This document shows positions 37,199-47,602 of a stretch of 64,000 nt of DNA, piece after piece (position 1 is the first letter of the stretch; every line of letters begins with the position of its first letter). The position numbers were made by a program, and so were the translations under genes. The notes under the pieces are model-generated. The model saw only the letters and a program-made list of their open reading frames with translations, ran no database searches and was not told the origin of the DNA. The stretch is from Neisseriaceae bacterium (GTDB lineage: Bacteria; Pseudomonadota; Gammaproteobacteria; Burkholderiales; Neisseriaceae). Where the stretch lies: NCBI GenBank assembly GCA_017991555.1, contig JAGOQM010000010.1:38490-102489 (forward strand), given 5' to 3'.

Positions 37199-38986
37199 TT
37201 ACACCATGCCCTGCGCCCGAACGCGGTTGCCCGCATGGCGTAGCTTGGTTAAGGCCGACAGGTACGCTTTGGCGCTGGCCACAATCACGTCGGTGTCTGC
37301 ACCTTGGCCGTTCACCACGTTGCCACCCTTGCTCAAGCGAACGGTCACTTCACCTTGGCTCTCGGTGCCGCTGGTAATCGCGTTCACAGAGTACAGCTGC
37401 AACTCGGCGTCGCTTTTCACCACGCTCTCAATGGCTTTGAAAATCGCGTCTACCGGGCCTGAGCCGCCTTTTTTGGCACGGAACTCATGGCCTTGGTCGT
37501 TAAACACAATGTCGGCCGTAGGGACTTCACCGGTTTCACTTTCAATTTTCAACGACACATACTTGAATGAATCGGTGTGGCCACCCATTTCTTCACCCAC
37601 CAAAGCATGCAAGTCCTCATCAAAAATTTCGCGTTTTTTGTCGGCCAATTCTTTAAAGCGAACGAAGGCGGCGTTAATCGCTTCTTCACTGCCCATTTCA
37701 ATACCCAACTCTAGCAGCTTATTCTTAAAGGCATTACGCCCAGACAACTTGCCCAAGGTCAAACGATTAGACGCCCAACCCACCGACTCTGGCGTCATAA
37801 TTTCGTAGGTTTCACGGCACTTCAACACGCCGTCTTGGTGAATACCCGACTCATGTGCAAACGCGTTTGCGCCCACAATCGCCTTGTTTGGCTGCACGGG
37901 GTAGCCGGTCACGGTCGACACCAGTTTAGACGTTGGCACAATTTGCGTGGTGTCCACGCCCACGTTCAAGCCAAACACGTCCTTACGGGTGTTGATGGCC
38001 ATCACAATTTCTTCCAAGCTGGCGTTACCCGCACGCTCGCCCAAACCGTTAATGGTGCACTCTACTTGGCGGGCGCCGCCCATCACTGCGGCCAAAGAGT
38101 TGCTGACCGACAGGCCCAAGTCGTCGTGACAGTGGGTGGCCCAGGTCACGGTGTGGCCGCCGCGGGTTTGCGAAATCAAGGTTTTAAAGAACTGCTCGGT
38201 CTGGAACGGAATGGCGTAGCCGACCGTATCCGGAATGTTAATCGTGGTCGCGCCGGCTTCAATCACTTCACCACAAATGTGGCTCAAGAAGCTTAGGTCT
38301 GAGCGCAAGGCGTCTTCACACGAAAACTGAACGTCGTCGGTGTATTCTTTGGCCACCTTAACCGCGTGCACGGCGGCCGCCACCACTTGCTCAGGGGTCA
38401 TTTTTAGCTTTTGTTCCATGTGCAAAGTACTGGTGGCGATGAACACGTGAATTCGGCCTTTGGCCGCGGGCTTCACCGCTTCACCGGCAATGCGCACGTC
38501 TTTTTCGTTGGCGCGCGCCAATGAGCACACGGTGGTCTTTTTCAAAACAGACGCAATTTCATACACGGCATCAAAGTCACCAGGGCTTGCGGCAGCAAAG
38601 CCGGCTTCAATGACGTCAACGCCTAGCTTTTCTAGCTGCCGTGCAATGCGCACTTTTTCTTCTTTGGTCATGGCCGCACCAGGCGACTGCTCACCGTCAC
38701 GCAAGGTGGTGTCAAACACCACAAGGCGATTAGACTGTGGGCGCCCTGCACCGGCGACGCCAACGGCTTCGCTTTGCATGAACGAATTCAGATCAATCGG
38801 CTTGCCTTGCATTTGCGCCAAGGCCGTCAACTTTTGCAGCTGGCTTAGCGGCAAAGAACCGCGTGAGCGCCATTTATAAATGGCGGCAGTCGAAATAGGG
38901 TCTTCTGGATAATGCTTTTTCAAAGCATCTGCCAAAGCATTTACCCCACCAAAGTAAGCGACCAATTTATCTATGTTTAGCTGCAT
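37199..38986 (-). CDS. leuA: 2-isopropylmalate synthase fused to an N-terminal Cro-like HTH domain
   Basis: 595 residues. Residues ~89-595 are a full-length LeuA: catalytic barrel ([16 protein letters not shown] at 91-106, the [17 protein letters not shown] metal site, NGLGERAGN) and a C-terminal regulatory domain that senses leucine. It condenses acetyl-CoA with 2-oxoisovalerate. Typical LeuA is ~515-525 residues; the extra ~80 residues look like a Cro/YdaS-type helix-turn-helix ([18 protein letters not shown], then [15 protein letters not shown] as recognition helix, [12 protein letters not shown]) and a linker (70-88). The frame is unbroken and AAGG precedes the first ATG. Met70 could give a plain LeuA. 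The promoter has repeated TAGAC boxes. Confidence 0.93.
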   Translation of the reverse strand: MQLNIDKLVAYFGGVNALADALKKHYPEDPISTAAIYKWRSRGSLPLSQLQKLTALAQMQGKPIDLNSFMQSEAVGVAGAGRPQSNRLVVFDTTLRDGEQSPGAAMTKEEKVRIARQLEKLGVDVIEAGFAAASPGDFDAVYEIASVLKKTTVCSLARANEKDVRIAGEAVKPAAKGRIHVFIATSTLHMEQKLKMTPEQVVAAAVHAVKVAKEYTDDVQFSCEDALRSDLSFLSHICGEVIEAGATTINIPDTVGYAIPFQTEQFFKTLISQTRGGHTVTWATHCHDDLGLSVSNSLAAVMGGARQVECTINGLGERAGNASLEEIVMAINTRKDVFGLNVGVDTTQIVPTSKLVSTVTGYPVQPNKAIVGANAFAHESGIHQDGVLKCRETYEIMTPESVGWASNRLTLGKLSGRNAFKNKLLELGIEMGSEEAINAAFVRFKELADKKREIFDEDLHALVGEEMGGHTDSFKYVSLKIESETGEVPTADIVFNDQGHEFRAKKGGSGPVDAIFKAIESVVKSDAELQLYSVNAITSGTESQGEVTVRLSKGGNVVNGQGADTDVIVASAKAYLSALTKLRHAGNRVRAQGMV

Positions 38987-38997
38987 GACTATACCTT

Positions 38998-39146
38998 TTG
39001 TCTAATTATTATGGCAAAAAACCGAAAAGTAAAAAATTTATTGCAAAGTAGGGTTTAATATAAATAAGATTAGACAATATAGCAACTAATATTTGTACTC
39101 TTTTATAAAACTGTAGACAAAAAGATATTTATAGACATTTAGTCTA
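38998..39146 (-). promoter_or_regulatory. leuA promoter with five TAGAC boxes
   Basis: On the leftward strand TTGCTA (39080-39085), 17 bp, TATATT (39057-39062). The pentamer TAGAC/GTCTA occurs at 39000-39004, 39071-39075, 39114-39118, 39132-39136 and 39142-39146. TTAGACAA at 39070-39077 lies in the promoter spacer and is the exact complement of TTGTCTAA at 38998-39005; the last two boxes form ATAGAC-attta-GTCTAT. Candidate operator array, possibly for the HTH domain of LeuA itself. Confidence 0.6.
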
Positions 39147-39167
39147 TTAAATAACCCTTTTCCTCAC

Positions 39168-39192
39168 AAAAAAAGCCTGCACGAGGCAGGCT
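39168..39192 (-). terminator. argS terminator
   Basis: AGCCTGC-acgag-GCAGGCT followed by seven T on the leftward transcript, between argS and the leuA promoter. Confidence 0.9.
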
Positions 39193-39214
39193 TGAGTCAG
39201 CTTAAGCGGCTGGT

Positions 39215-40936
<1,722 letters not shown>

Positions 40937-40957
40937 TTAATATTCCTTCATGCTGAC

Positions 40958-42310
40958 TTAAGGGTTTAAGATGCGGGCGATCAAGGCTTTTTCTTTGCCC
41001 TGCATGTTCGGGATTTTTACCTGAATGCCGTTACCGCGTGCCGCTTCTACTGATGCACCTTTGTGCATGATTTCGGTTACCTGAACGATGTCATTGCCGC
41101 TGGGATGAATGATCTCAATGGTGTCTCCCACGGCAAAACGATTTTTCACCTCAATTTCGGCCCATCCGTCTGCGTCTACGCCTAACACATTGCCGGCGTA
41201 CTGACTTTTTTTGGCCAATGAATGCCCACTTAAATAATTCTGATAATCTTGGGTTTGATGACGCTCTAAGAAGCCAGGGGTATAACCACGATTGGCCAAG
41301 CCTTCTAAATCAGACAGCAGGCTTAAATCAAAAGGGCGTCCCGCCACCGCATCATCAATCGCTTTACGATAAGACTGGGCCGCACGCGCCACGTAGTACA
41401 CCGACTTGGTGCGCCCTTCAATCTTGAGCGAATCCACGCCGATTTTGGCCAGCTTTTCCACCTGCTCAATGGCACGTAAATCCTTGGAATTCATGATGTA
41501 GGTGCCGTGCTCGTCTTCCATGATGGGCATAAACTCACCCGAACGGTTGGCTTCTTCAATCAAATAGACCTTGTCTGCGGCGGGGTGACGCTCGGCGCCA
41601 CCACAGGCGGCAAAATTCTGATTGGCGTCTTCTAGAGCCGCTTCAAAATTAAAGTCGATTTTTTGCGCATCGCCCGCATCGCTGTGCTCATCAGCCTCGT
41701 GCACCTTATAGTCCCAACGGCAAGCATTGGTACAGGTGCCCTGATTGGGGTCGCGGTGGTTAAAGTAGCCAGACAGCAAGCAGCGGCCAGAATAGGCAAT
41801 ACACAAAGCCCCGTGCACAAACACTTCTAACTCAATGTCTGGACACTGTTGGCGAATTTCGGCAATTTCATCAATCGACAATTCACGTGACAAAATAATG
41901 CGCTCAACGCCAATCTTCTCCCAAAACTTCACCCCCATATAGTTGGTGGTGTTGGCCTGAACCGACAGGTGAATCGGCACCTCTGGCCATTTTTCGCGCA
42001 CCATCATGATGAGGCCCGGATCCGCCATAATCAGCGCATCGGGCTTCATCTCAATAATCGGCGCCATGTCGTCTAAGTAGGTGCGCAGTTTGGCGTTGTG
42101 GGGCAGCAGGTTGCTGGCCACAAAAAACTTCTTACCGCGCGCATGCGCTTCGGCAATGCCGGTTTGTAATTCGGCTAATTTAAATTCATTGTTACGCGCA
42201 CGCAGCGAATAACGCGGTTGGCCGGCGTAGACAGCGTCTGCGCCAAAATCAAAGGCAGCCCGCATGCGTTCTAAACCGCCTGCTGGCAAAAGTAATTCGG
42301 GTGTTTTCAT
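40958..42310 (-). CDS. trhP: tRNA 5-hydroxyuridine modification protein TrhP (U32 family, YegQ)
   Basis: 450 residues of the peptidase U32 family; these proteins are not peptidases in practice but act in O2-independent hydroxylation of wobble uridine with prephenate. TPELLLPAGGLERMRAAFDFGADAVYAGQPRYSLRARNNEF is the family opening. Clustered cysteines (VHGALCIAYSGRCLLS, GTCTNACRWDY, NFAACGG) fit an iron-sulfur site, and a C-terminal beta-barrel domain follows (~370-450). Upstream of argS. Confidence 0.9.
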   Translation of the reverse strand: MKTPELLLPAGGLERMRAAFDFGADAVYAGQPRYSLRARNNEFKLAELQTGIAEAHARGKKFFVASNLLPHNAKLRTYLDDMAPIIEMKPDALIMADPGLIMMVREKWPEVPIHLSVQANTTNYMGVKFWEKIGVERIILSRELSIDEIAEIRQQCPDIELEVFVHGALCIAYSGRCLLSGYFNHRDPNQGTCTNACRWDYKVHEADEHSDAGDAQKIDFNFEAALEDANQNFAACGGAERHPAADKVYLIEEANRSGEFMPIMEDEHGTYIMNSKDLRAIEQVEKLAKIGVDSLKIEGRTKSVYYVARAAQSYRKAIDDAVAGRPFDLSLLSDLEGLANRGYTPGFLERHQTQDYQNYLSGHSLAKKSQYAGNVLGVDADGWAEIEVKNRFAVGDTIEIIHPSGNDIVQVTEIMHKGASVEAARGNGIQVKIPNMQGKEKALIARILNP

Positions 42311-42698
42311 ATGGCTTATGTTCAGTGATGTGGTGTCACATCGTGTGGGTTATGAGACTGCTAAAAAGCGGTCCGATTGACAATCAATAAAATACCTTTA
42401 ATTATCCTGACTTTTGCCTCTAGGGTCAATTTTCCTGCTTTAATATCAATCAATAAACCCTAACTTATCTCAGCCCAACCAGCCCCAAAACCCCTTACTT
42501 CACCCCCCATCAGCAAGGCCTGCTGTCAGGGCTAAGCCCCTCTTTGTATTGCTGATTATTTAAGCAAGATGCCGACCCTAAGCCGCCCATCTGGCCCTTT
42601 TTTTACTCATTCTGAGCAAATTACCCACAAAGCAGATAAAACGTGGTTTAATCAAGGCCTGTTCAATCATAAAACCACCGTTGGAGGTGGTCACCTTG
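42311..42698. other. Divergent trhP/pncB intergenic region
   Basis: About 390 bp. Rightward TTGACA at 42377-42382 with an AT-rich -10 (AATTAT, 17 bp away) would give pncB a leader of about 290 bases. The leader is C-rich in the middle and has a CAGCA-aggcc-TGCTG hairpin near 42520. It ends with the ribosome-site hairpin described separately. No gene seen. Confidence 0.45.
42674..42691 (+). promoter_or_regulatory. Hairpin burying the pncB ribosome site
   Basis: ACCACC (42674-42679) pairs with GGTGGT (42686-42691). The strong ribosome site GGAGGT (42683-42688) lies in the loop and 3' arm, so folding would hide it. Possible translational control. Confidence 0.5.
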
Positions 42699-43922
42699 AT
42701 GCCCATGGAAAATCAACCCATTATTCAGTCCCTCTTGGACACGGATTTATATAAGTTCACCATGTTGCAAGTGGTGCTGCACCAGTTCCCACAGGCCACT
42801 GGCGTCTATGAATTCCGTTGCCGCAACCACGACACCACTCAATATCCTCTGCGCGAAATTAAAGACGAGCTAGAAGCCCAGCTAGATCTGCTGTGCCAGC
42901 TTAAGTTTACCGCCGAAGACCTGGCCTATTTACGCAGCCTGCGCTTCATCAAAAGCGACTTCGTGGATTATTTAGAGCTGTTCCAGCTGAAACGCCGCTT
43001 CATTAAAGTCGGCATCGACGACGTTGGCCGCTTGGACATTCACATTTCAGGACCGCTGGTTCAGGCCATGTTCTTTGAAATTTTCGTCCTCTCCATCGTC
43101 AACGAGCTGTTCTTTAGGCGCTTGCACACCCCCGCCGCAGTAGCAGAAGGCGAACGCCGACTGGCCCTTAAAGCGGCCCAGCTACAACAAATTCAAAACA
43201 CCCAAAGTGCCAATGAGCCGCCCTTTTTGGTGTCTGATTTCGGCACCCGTCGGCGCTACTCTAAAGAATGGCACGAGCACGTGGTCAGCACCCTACATCG
43301 GGCGGCCCCTAAAATCATGCGCGGCACCAGCAATGTGTACTTGGCTAAAAAATTAGGCATCTACCCCATTGGCACCATGGCGCATGAGTTTTTCCAAGCG
43401 TTCCAGGCCCTCGACGTGCGCCTACGCGACTTTCAAAAGAAGGCTTTAGAGTCATGGGTACAAGAATACCGCGGCGACTTGGGCATTGCCCTCACCGACG
43501 TGGTCGGCATGGACGCCTTCCTGCGCGACTTCGACCTGTATTTTGCCAAACTGTTTGACGGCCTGCGCCACGACAGCGGCGACCCCTACGTTTGGGGTGA
43601 AAAAGCCATTGCGCATTACCAAAAGCTGCGCATCAAGCCGGAAACCAAAATGCTGACCTTCAGCGATGGCCTGAGCATTCCGTCGGCCTATGAGCTACAC
43701 CAGCACTTTAAAGGCCGCATCCAAACCAGCTTTGGCATTGGCACCAACCTCACCAACGACATGGGCCTAGAGCCATTGCAAATCGTGTTAAAGCTGATCA
43801 GCTGCAACGAGCAGTCGGTGGCCAAAATATCCGACAGCAAGGGCAAAACCATGTGCAGCGACGAAACCTTCTTGGCCTACCTGCGCCAGGTGTTCGAAAT
43901 ACCGCCGCCGGTCGCCGATTAA
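42699..43922 (+). CDS. pncB: Nicotinate phosphoribosyltransferase
   Basis: About 407 residues. It joins nicotinate to PRPP using ATP in NAD salvage (Preiss-Handler pathway). Text: [51 protein letters not shown], the [14 protein letters not shown] region with the histidine that is phosphorylated, and [18 protein letters not shown]. The ATG at 42699 is preferred because GGAGGT is about 10 bases upstream. Full length and intact. Confidence 0.96.
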   Translation: MPMENQPIIQSLLDTDLYKFTMLQVVLHQFPQATGVYEFRCRNHDTTQYPLREIKDELEAQLDLLCQLKFTAEDLAYLRSLRFIKSDFVDYLELFQLKRRFIKVGIDDVGRLDIHISGPLVQAMFFEIFVLSIVNELFFRRLHTPAAVAEGERRLALKAAQLQQIQNTQSANEPPFLVSDFGTRRRYSKEWHEHVVSTLHRAAPKIMRGTSNVYLAKKLGIYPIGTMAHEFFQAFQALDVRLRDFQKKALESWVQEYRGDLGIALTDVVGMDAFLRDFDLYFAKLFDGLRHDSGDPYVWGEKAIAHYQKLRIKPETKMLTFSDGLSIPSAYELHQHFKGRIQTSFGIGTNLTNDMGLEPLQIVLKLISCNEQSVAKISDSKGKTMCSDETFLAYLRQVFEIPPPVAD

Positions 43923-43929
43923 ACCACCG

Positions 43930-43961
43930 CCGCATCAGGTTCACGCCGATGCGGTTTTTTT
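43930..43961 (+). terminator. pncB terminator
   Basis: CCGCATC / GATGCGG stem (43930-43936 / 43948-43954) followed by seven T. Confidence 0.85.
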
Positions 43962-44205
43962 ATGCTCGATTCCGATGCTCTGTGCCCTGTCCTCTCGAGA
44001 TCCCCCCCAGCCAACCCTATTCATAGCCCATAAAATGGGCAATAGTCCACCCTACGAAAACCACCTTACTCTGGTATGACGTGTCATGTGGCCTTGCTAC
44101 TCTGGTGTTTAAACCAAAAATAGACCCGGCAGCAAACCATGGATTGGTATTCGAATAAAAACCCAGCGCATATAGCCAAATACTTTAAACTCACCACGCT
44201 TGCTC

Positions 44206-44763
44206 TTAGGTGAAGTACCGTTCCCCTTTTAGCCGCCGAGGCGGTTCGTGCGGGGCCGGGGCTTTGAGGCAAAGTTGTTTGAGTATTTGGCCGCAGGCCC
44301 AAATATGAGTTTTTGCCGCCGGCCACGTGCGTGCCAACGAGGGCACCCGCGTAGCGGGCGGATAAAGTGGGGTGGTTTTTCTTTGCTTCGTTTCTTTTTG
44401 ACATCAAAAAGAAATGATGGCGCCCTACAGGGCGAAACCCAACGACCAATCAATAGCAATGTTGCCGAAGCATGAATGATTTTGAAATGCTGACTTTGGG
44501 TAAATAGGACTTGAATTTGAGCGTTTGTTTCGCCGAGGGCGACGTCATTTCTTTTGCGTGGCCAAAAGAAACGAAGCAAAGAAAAGGCCACCCTGATCCC
44601 CGGTCACTTCGTGACTGCCCTCAGCAGAACCTATTGAGCCAGCGCAGGCAAGAGTGCTCCCCCTCCTATCAAAGCGTGGTCGGGCGCCACAAGCTTTTTT
44701 GCCTGCTTCATCTGCCTCAATAGAACCTACTTCGGCGGCTCTACGGGACGGTACTTCACCTAA
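44206..44763. repeat. ~558-bp non-coding repeat with terminal inverted repeats, copy 2
   Basis: Same element as 36421-36989 in the same orientation, bounded by TTAGGTGAAGTACCGT and its complement. Most of the length is nearly identical. The left inner hairpin differs: TTTCTTTTTGA-cat-CAAAAAGAAA here against CATACTTTCTTTT in copy 1, and the stem is kept. No coding capacity beyond chance frames. Together with flanking repeat-like sequence it fills much of 43923-45389. Confidence 0.85.
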
Positions 44764-45118
44764 AGGAGACGCCGTCAGAGAATCGGCACCAGTGAAATAC
44801 GTTTTACATAACACACCAAACCATGGTTTGGTGATGATCAGGTTATTTAAACTCACCACATTTCCCCTAAGTGAAAAAATAGGGGCAAGTGAGATACGTC
44901 TTCAGCAAACACCAAACCATAGCGTTCTTTAGCCCCAAGCCCCCTTAGCCTTCCATCTCCATCAACTAAACGCCCATAAACCACAGCAATCTTAAACAGA
45001 CCCACCCCCACGCTGGCGAAAACGAGCCAAAAAACCACAAAACCCACTACCCACCAAAAAACTTTCAATGAAAAAACAACACACTAACAAATAACCTACA
45101 ATTATTTCATGAATGCTA
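44764..45118. other. Gene-poor region right of repeat copy 2
   Basis: Contains the palindrome ACCAAACCATGGTTTGGT (44815-44832). The stretch 44824-44872 resembles the left flank of repeat copy 1 (36381-36430: GGTTTGGTGA...TTATTTAAACTC), so the repeat family extends beyond its terminal repeats or a fragment of a third copy remains. A 71-codon leftward frame (44853-45068) starts with TTG, lacks a ribosome site and is not supported. Confidence 0.45.
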
Positions 45119-45147
45119 TTGATAACGATTCCCATTAACGATAAGAT
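45119..45147 (+). promoter_or_regulatory. Fur-box promoter (rightward)
   Basis: TTGATA (45119-45124), a 17-bp spacer and TAAGAT (45142-45147). GATAACGATTCCCATTAAC (45121-45139) matches 14 of 19 positions of the Fur consensus and covers the spacer, so iron-loaded Fur would block this promoter. No protein gene lies downstream on this strand. Confidence 0.6.
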
Positions 45148-45152
45148 AAACC

Positions 45153-45356
45153 CAACTTAATCAAACAGTATCCATGCACTGCAGATTAAGCTTCCTAAAC
45201 GTGAATACCGAGCACAGATAGGCGACTTAAGTTATTCCCCTCATTTCAAGATCAACGTTCTTACCCGCAAGGAGTTTGCTTAGTGATTAGACACAGATAA
45301 CCAAATACTCAAAAGCCGAAAAAAAGCCCCCCTGAACCTCATTCACTCAGGGGGGT
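45153..45356 (+). ncRNA. Candidate Fur-regulated small RNA
   Basis: A possible ~200-nt transcript from the Fur-box promoter to the strong hairpin CCCCCCTGA / TCAGGGGGG (45327-45335 / 45347-45355). The only frame seen is 15 codons without a ribosome site. The hairpin's T-run favours the opposite (speA) direction, so 3' end formation on this strand is less sure. By analogy with iron-responsive RNAs such as NrrF and RyhB; no similarity to them was verified. Confidence 0.35.
45319..45356 (-). terminator. speA terminator
   Basis: CCCCCCTGA-acctcattcac-TCAGGGGGG, with GCTTTTTTT on the leftward transcript, 34 bases past the speA stop. Confidence 0.88.
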
Positions 45357-45389
45357 TCCCATTTCTGGGTGACGTTATTTACCGCCTAA

Positions 45390-47279
45390 TCAAATAGACA
45401 AATAAGACGACTGCTGTAAGCGTTTGCCAAATTCAGCACAAAATGCCTCACACTCCGCCTCACTCAAAGAAGCCGCACGGGCTTTTTCAGTAAAGCCAGC
45501 CAACACCTTCTCTGGCGACACGTGAACATAACGCAGCATGTCTTCAATGGTGTCATGCTCTTCAATTTCCTTACACTCAATCTCGCCTTCGGCCCGAACA
45601 TAAATATTCACCGAATCGGTGTCGCCAAATAAATTATGCATGTCACCCAAAATTTCTTGGTAAGCGCCCACCATAAACACGCCCAACACGTACACTTCAC
45701 CGTCTTTCACTTCGTGCACGGCCATGCTTGACTCAATGCTCTGCTCGTCCACATAGTTGCTGACCTTACCATCAGAATCACAGGTTAAGTCTTGCAATAC
45801 CGCACGGCGGCTTGGCACCTCATCCAAACGATGGATGGGCATAATCGGCAGTATCTGGCCAATGGCCCAAGTATCCGGCAGGCTTTGGAACACCGAGAAA
45901 TTACAGAAATATTTATCCGCCAATTTGTCATTAAGCGCATCGTATACCTGACGCTGCGAACGCTGTGACGCCTGTAGGGCTTTTTTCAGACGACGACAGA
46001 AGACCGAATATACCTGCTCGGCAATGGCTTTTTCCGACAGGCTCAGCTGCCCCGCCACATACCATTCACTCACCTCGGTAAAGTATTGCGACACCCGATA
46101 GTACAGCTCAGTGGTCATGTCTAAGTTGACCTGGTTCACCGATGCCAATAACTTTTTCATCGGCGCTGTCCACTCAGCGTCCTCATCGATCTGCGGCATT
46201 TCTTCAGGCAAGCCTTCCACGTCAGTGACGTTGGTCACCAACACCGCATGATGCGCCGTCAGCGCTCGACCTGACTCGGACAAAATGTGCGGCGCCGGCG
46301 TACCCGACTCTTCGCAGTAGTTGGCCAACATCGACACAATCGTATCGGCATATTCGTTTAAATCATAGTTGATCGAACTGGCGTTGCGCGAGCTGGTGCC
46401 GTCATAGTCCACGCCCAAGCCGCCGCCTACGTCCACGTACGACAAAGGCAGCCCCAAAGCCCGGAGCTCATCAAAATAACGAATCGCTTCTTTAAAGCCG
46501 AGGCGATAGTCGGCAATGTTGGCAATTTGCGACCCCATGTGGAAGTGCATCAGCTGAACGCTGTCGCCCATGCCGGCTGCTTTCAGCTTGTGGGCCGCTG
46601 AAATCAGCTGTGAGGCTGACAGGCCAAACTTACCCTTGTCACCGCCGGTGTCGGCCCACTTGCTCGACGCCAAAGAAGACAGACGCACGCGCAGGCCAAT
46701 CTGGGCCTGTACGCCCAAACGGCGTGATTCATCAATCACCAGCTCGACTTCAGATTCTTTTTCAATCACGATGAACACCTGATGGCCCAGCTTTTGGCCC
46801 ATCAACGCCATGCGAATAAAATCACGGTCTTTATACCCATTACACACGATGGTGCCGCCCTTAGGCGCCATCGCCAACACGATCATCAGTTCCGGCTTAG
46901 ACCCGGCTTCCAGACCAATCGAATGCACGTCAGAACGTGCCGCCAAAATATTTTGAATCACCGAAGCCTGCTGATTCACCTTAATCGGGTAAATCGCGGT
47001 GTAACCGGCCGGATACTCGTGGGTTTTAACCGCTTGGTTAAACGCCTCACACAGCCTTCGGGCTCTGTCCTGCAAAATATCAGGGAAACGCAGCAGCAAA
47101 GGCAGGTCATACCCGTCCTTCACCAAATCCTGCACCAATACGGCCATGTCGATCCCGACATCGGCTTGTTGCTTATTGGGATAAACCCAAACGTGACCAT
47201 TGTCACCAACTTTAAAATAATCATCACCCCAGTGGTTGATGCCGTATAAGCGTGCGCTTTGTTCATTGGTCCAAGCCAT
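45390..47279 (-). CDS. speA: Biosynthetic arginine decarboxylase
   Basis: 629 residues of the large PLP-dependent alanine-racemase-fold decarboxylase. It converts arginine to agmatine, the first step to putrescine. Key text: [16 protein letters not shown] (PLP lysine), [33 protein letters not shown] and [16 protein letters not shown]. An AAGGAG ribosome site precedes the ATG. No agmatinase (speB) or agmatine deiminase gene is next to it, so the next step lies elsewhere. Confidence 0.97.
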   Translation of the reverse strand: MAWTNEQSARLYGINHWGDDYFKVGDNGHVWVYPNKQQADVGIDMAVLVQDLVKDGYDLPLLLRFPDILQDRARRLCEAFNQAVKTHEYPAGYTAIYPIKVNQQASVIQNILAARSDVHSIGLEAGSKPELMIVLAMAPKGGTIVCNGYKDRDFIRMALMGQKLGHQVFIVIEKESEVELVIDESRRLGVQAQIGLRVRLSSLASSKWADTGGDKGKFGLSASQLISAAHKLKAAGMGDSVQLMHFHMGSQIANIADYRLGFKEAIRYFDELRALGLPLSYVDVGGGLGVDYDGTSSRNASSINYDLNEYADTIVSMLANYCEESGTPAPHILSESGRALTAHHAVLVTNVTDVEGLPEEMPQIDEDAEWTAPMKKLLASVNQVNLDMTTELYYRVSQYFTEVSEWYVAGQLSLSEKAIAEQVYSVFCRRLKKALQASQRSQRQVYDALNDKLADKYFCNFSVFQSLPDTWAIGQILPIMPIHRLDEVPSRRAVLQDLTCDSDGKVSNYVDEQSIESSMAVHEVKDGEVYVLGVFMVGAYQEILGDMHNLFGDTDSVNIYVRAEGEIECKEIEEHDTIEDMLRYVHVSPEKVLAGFTEKARAASLSEAECEAFCAEFGKRLQQSSYLSI

Positions 47280-47547
47280 TACTTCACTCCTTGTTCTTCA
47301 CAGCTGTGGGATATAAAAACCTTATAACTTTTAAGGCGCATCAGTATGCCATACCCTCTCCCCAGCATAGCACTTTTAATAATATAAACCCTTAATACCA
47401 CAACAACATTTCCCCTATTTGGCCACACTAACCGACGCGCATTTAAAGATGTTTGCGAAATCAGCCCGTTACCGACACAAACCTAGGGAGCCTTAATACA
47501 ACACTCATTAACGTATTTAGCCTATTAACGCCATGGGAATATCACTT
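47280..47547. other. speA upstream region
   Basis: AT-rich non-coding DNA between speA and the CitMHS gene (both leftward). It holds promoter-like sequence for speA (for example TATATT near 47380) and no gene. The terminator of the upstream transporter gene follows. Confidence 0.45.
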
Positions 47548-47580
47548 AAAAAAACATGGCCGCTGAACTCAGCGACCATG
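47548..47580 (-). terminator. Terminator of the CitMHS-type transporter gene
   Basis: ATGG-c-CGCTGA-ac-TCAGCG-a-CCAT (47556-47579) followed by TTTTTTT on the leftward transcript. Confidence 0.8.
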
Positions 47581-47602
47581 CTTGACTGAAACATCTAGGC
47601 CA

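Noticed and set aside
44853..45068. 71-codon leftward frame with a hydrophobic N-terminus near the Fur box
   Set aside because: TTG start, no ribosome site, and the Fur-box promoter reads the other way; composition alone can explain the hydrophobic run.
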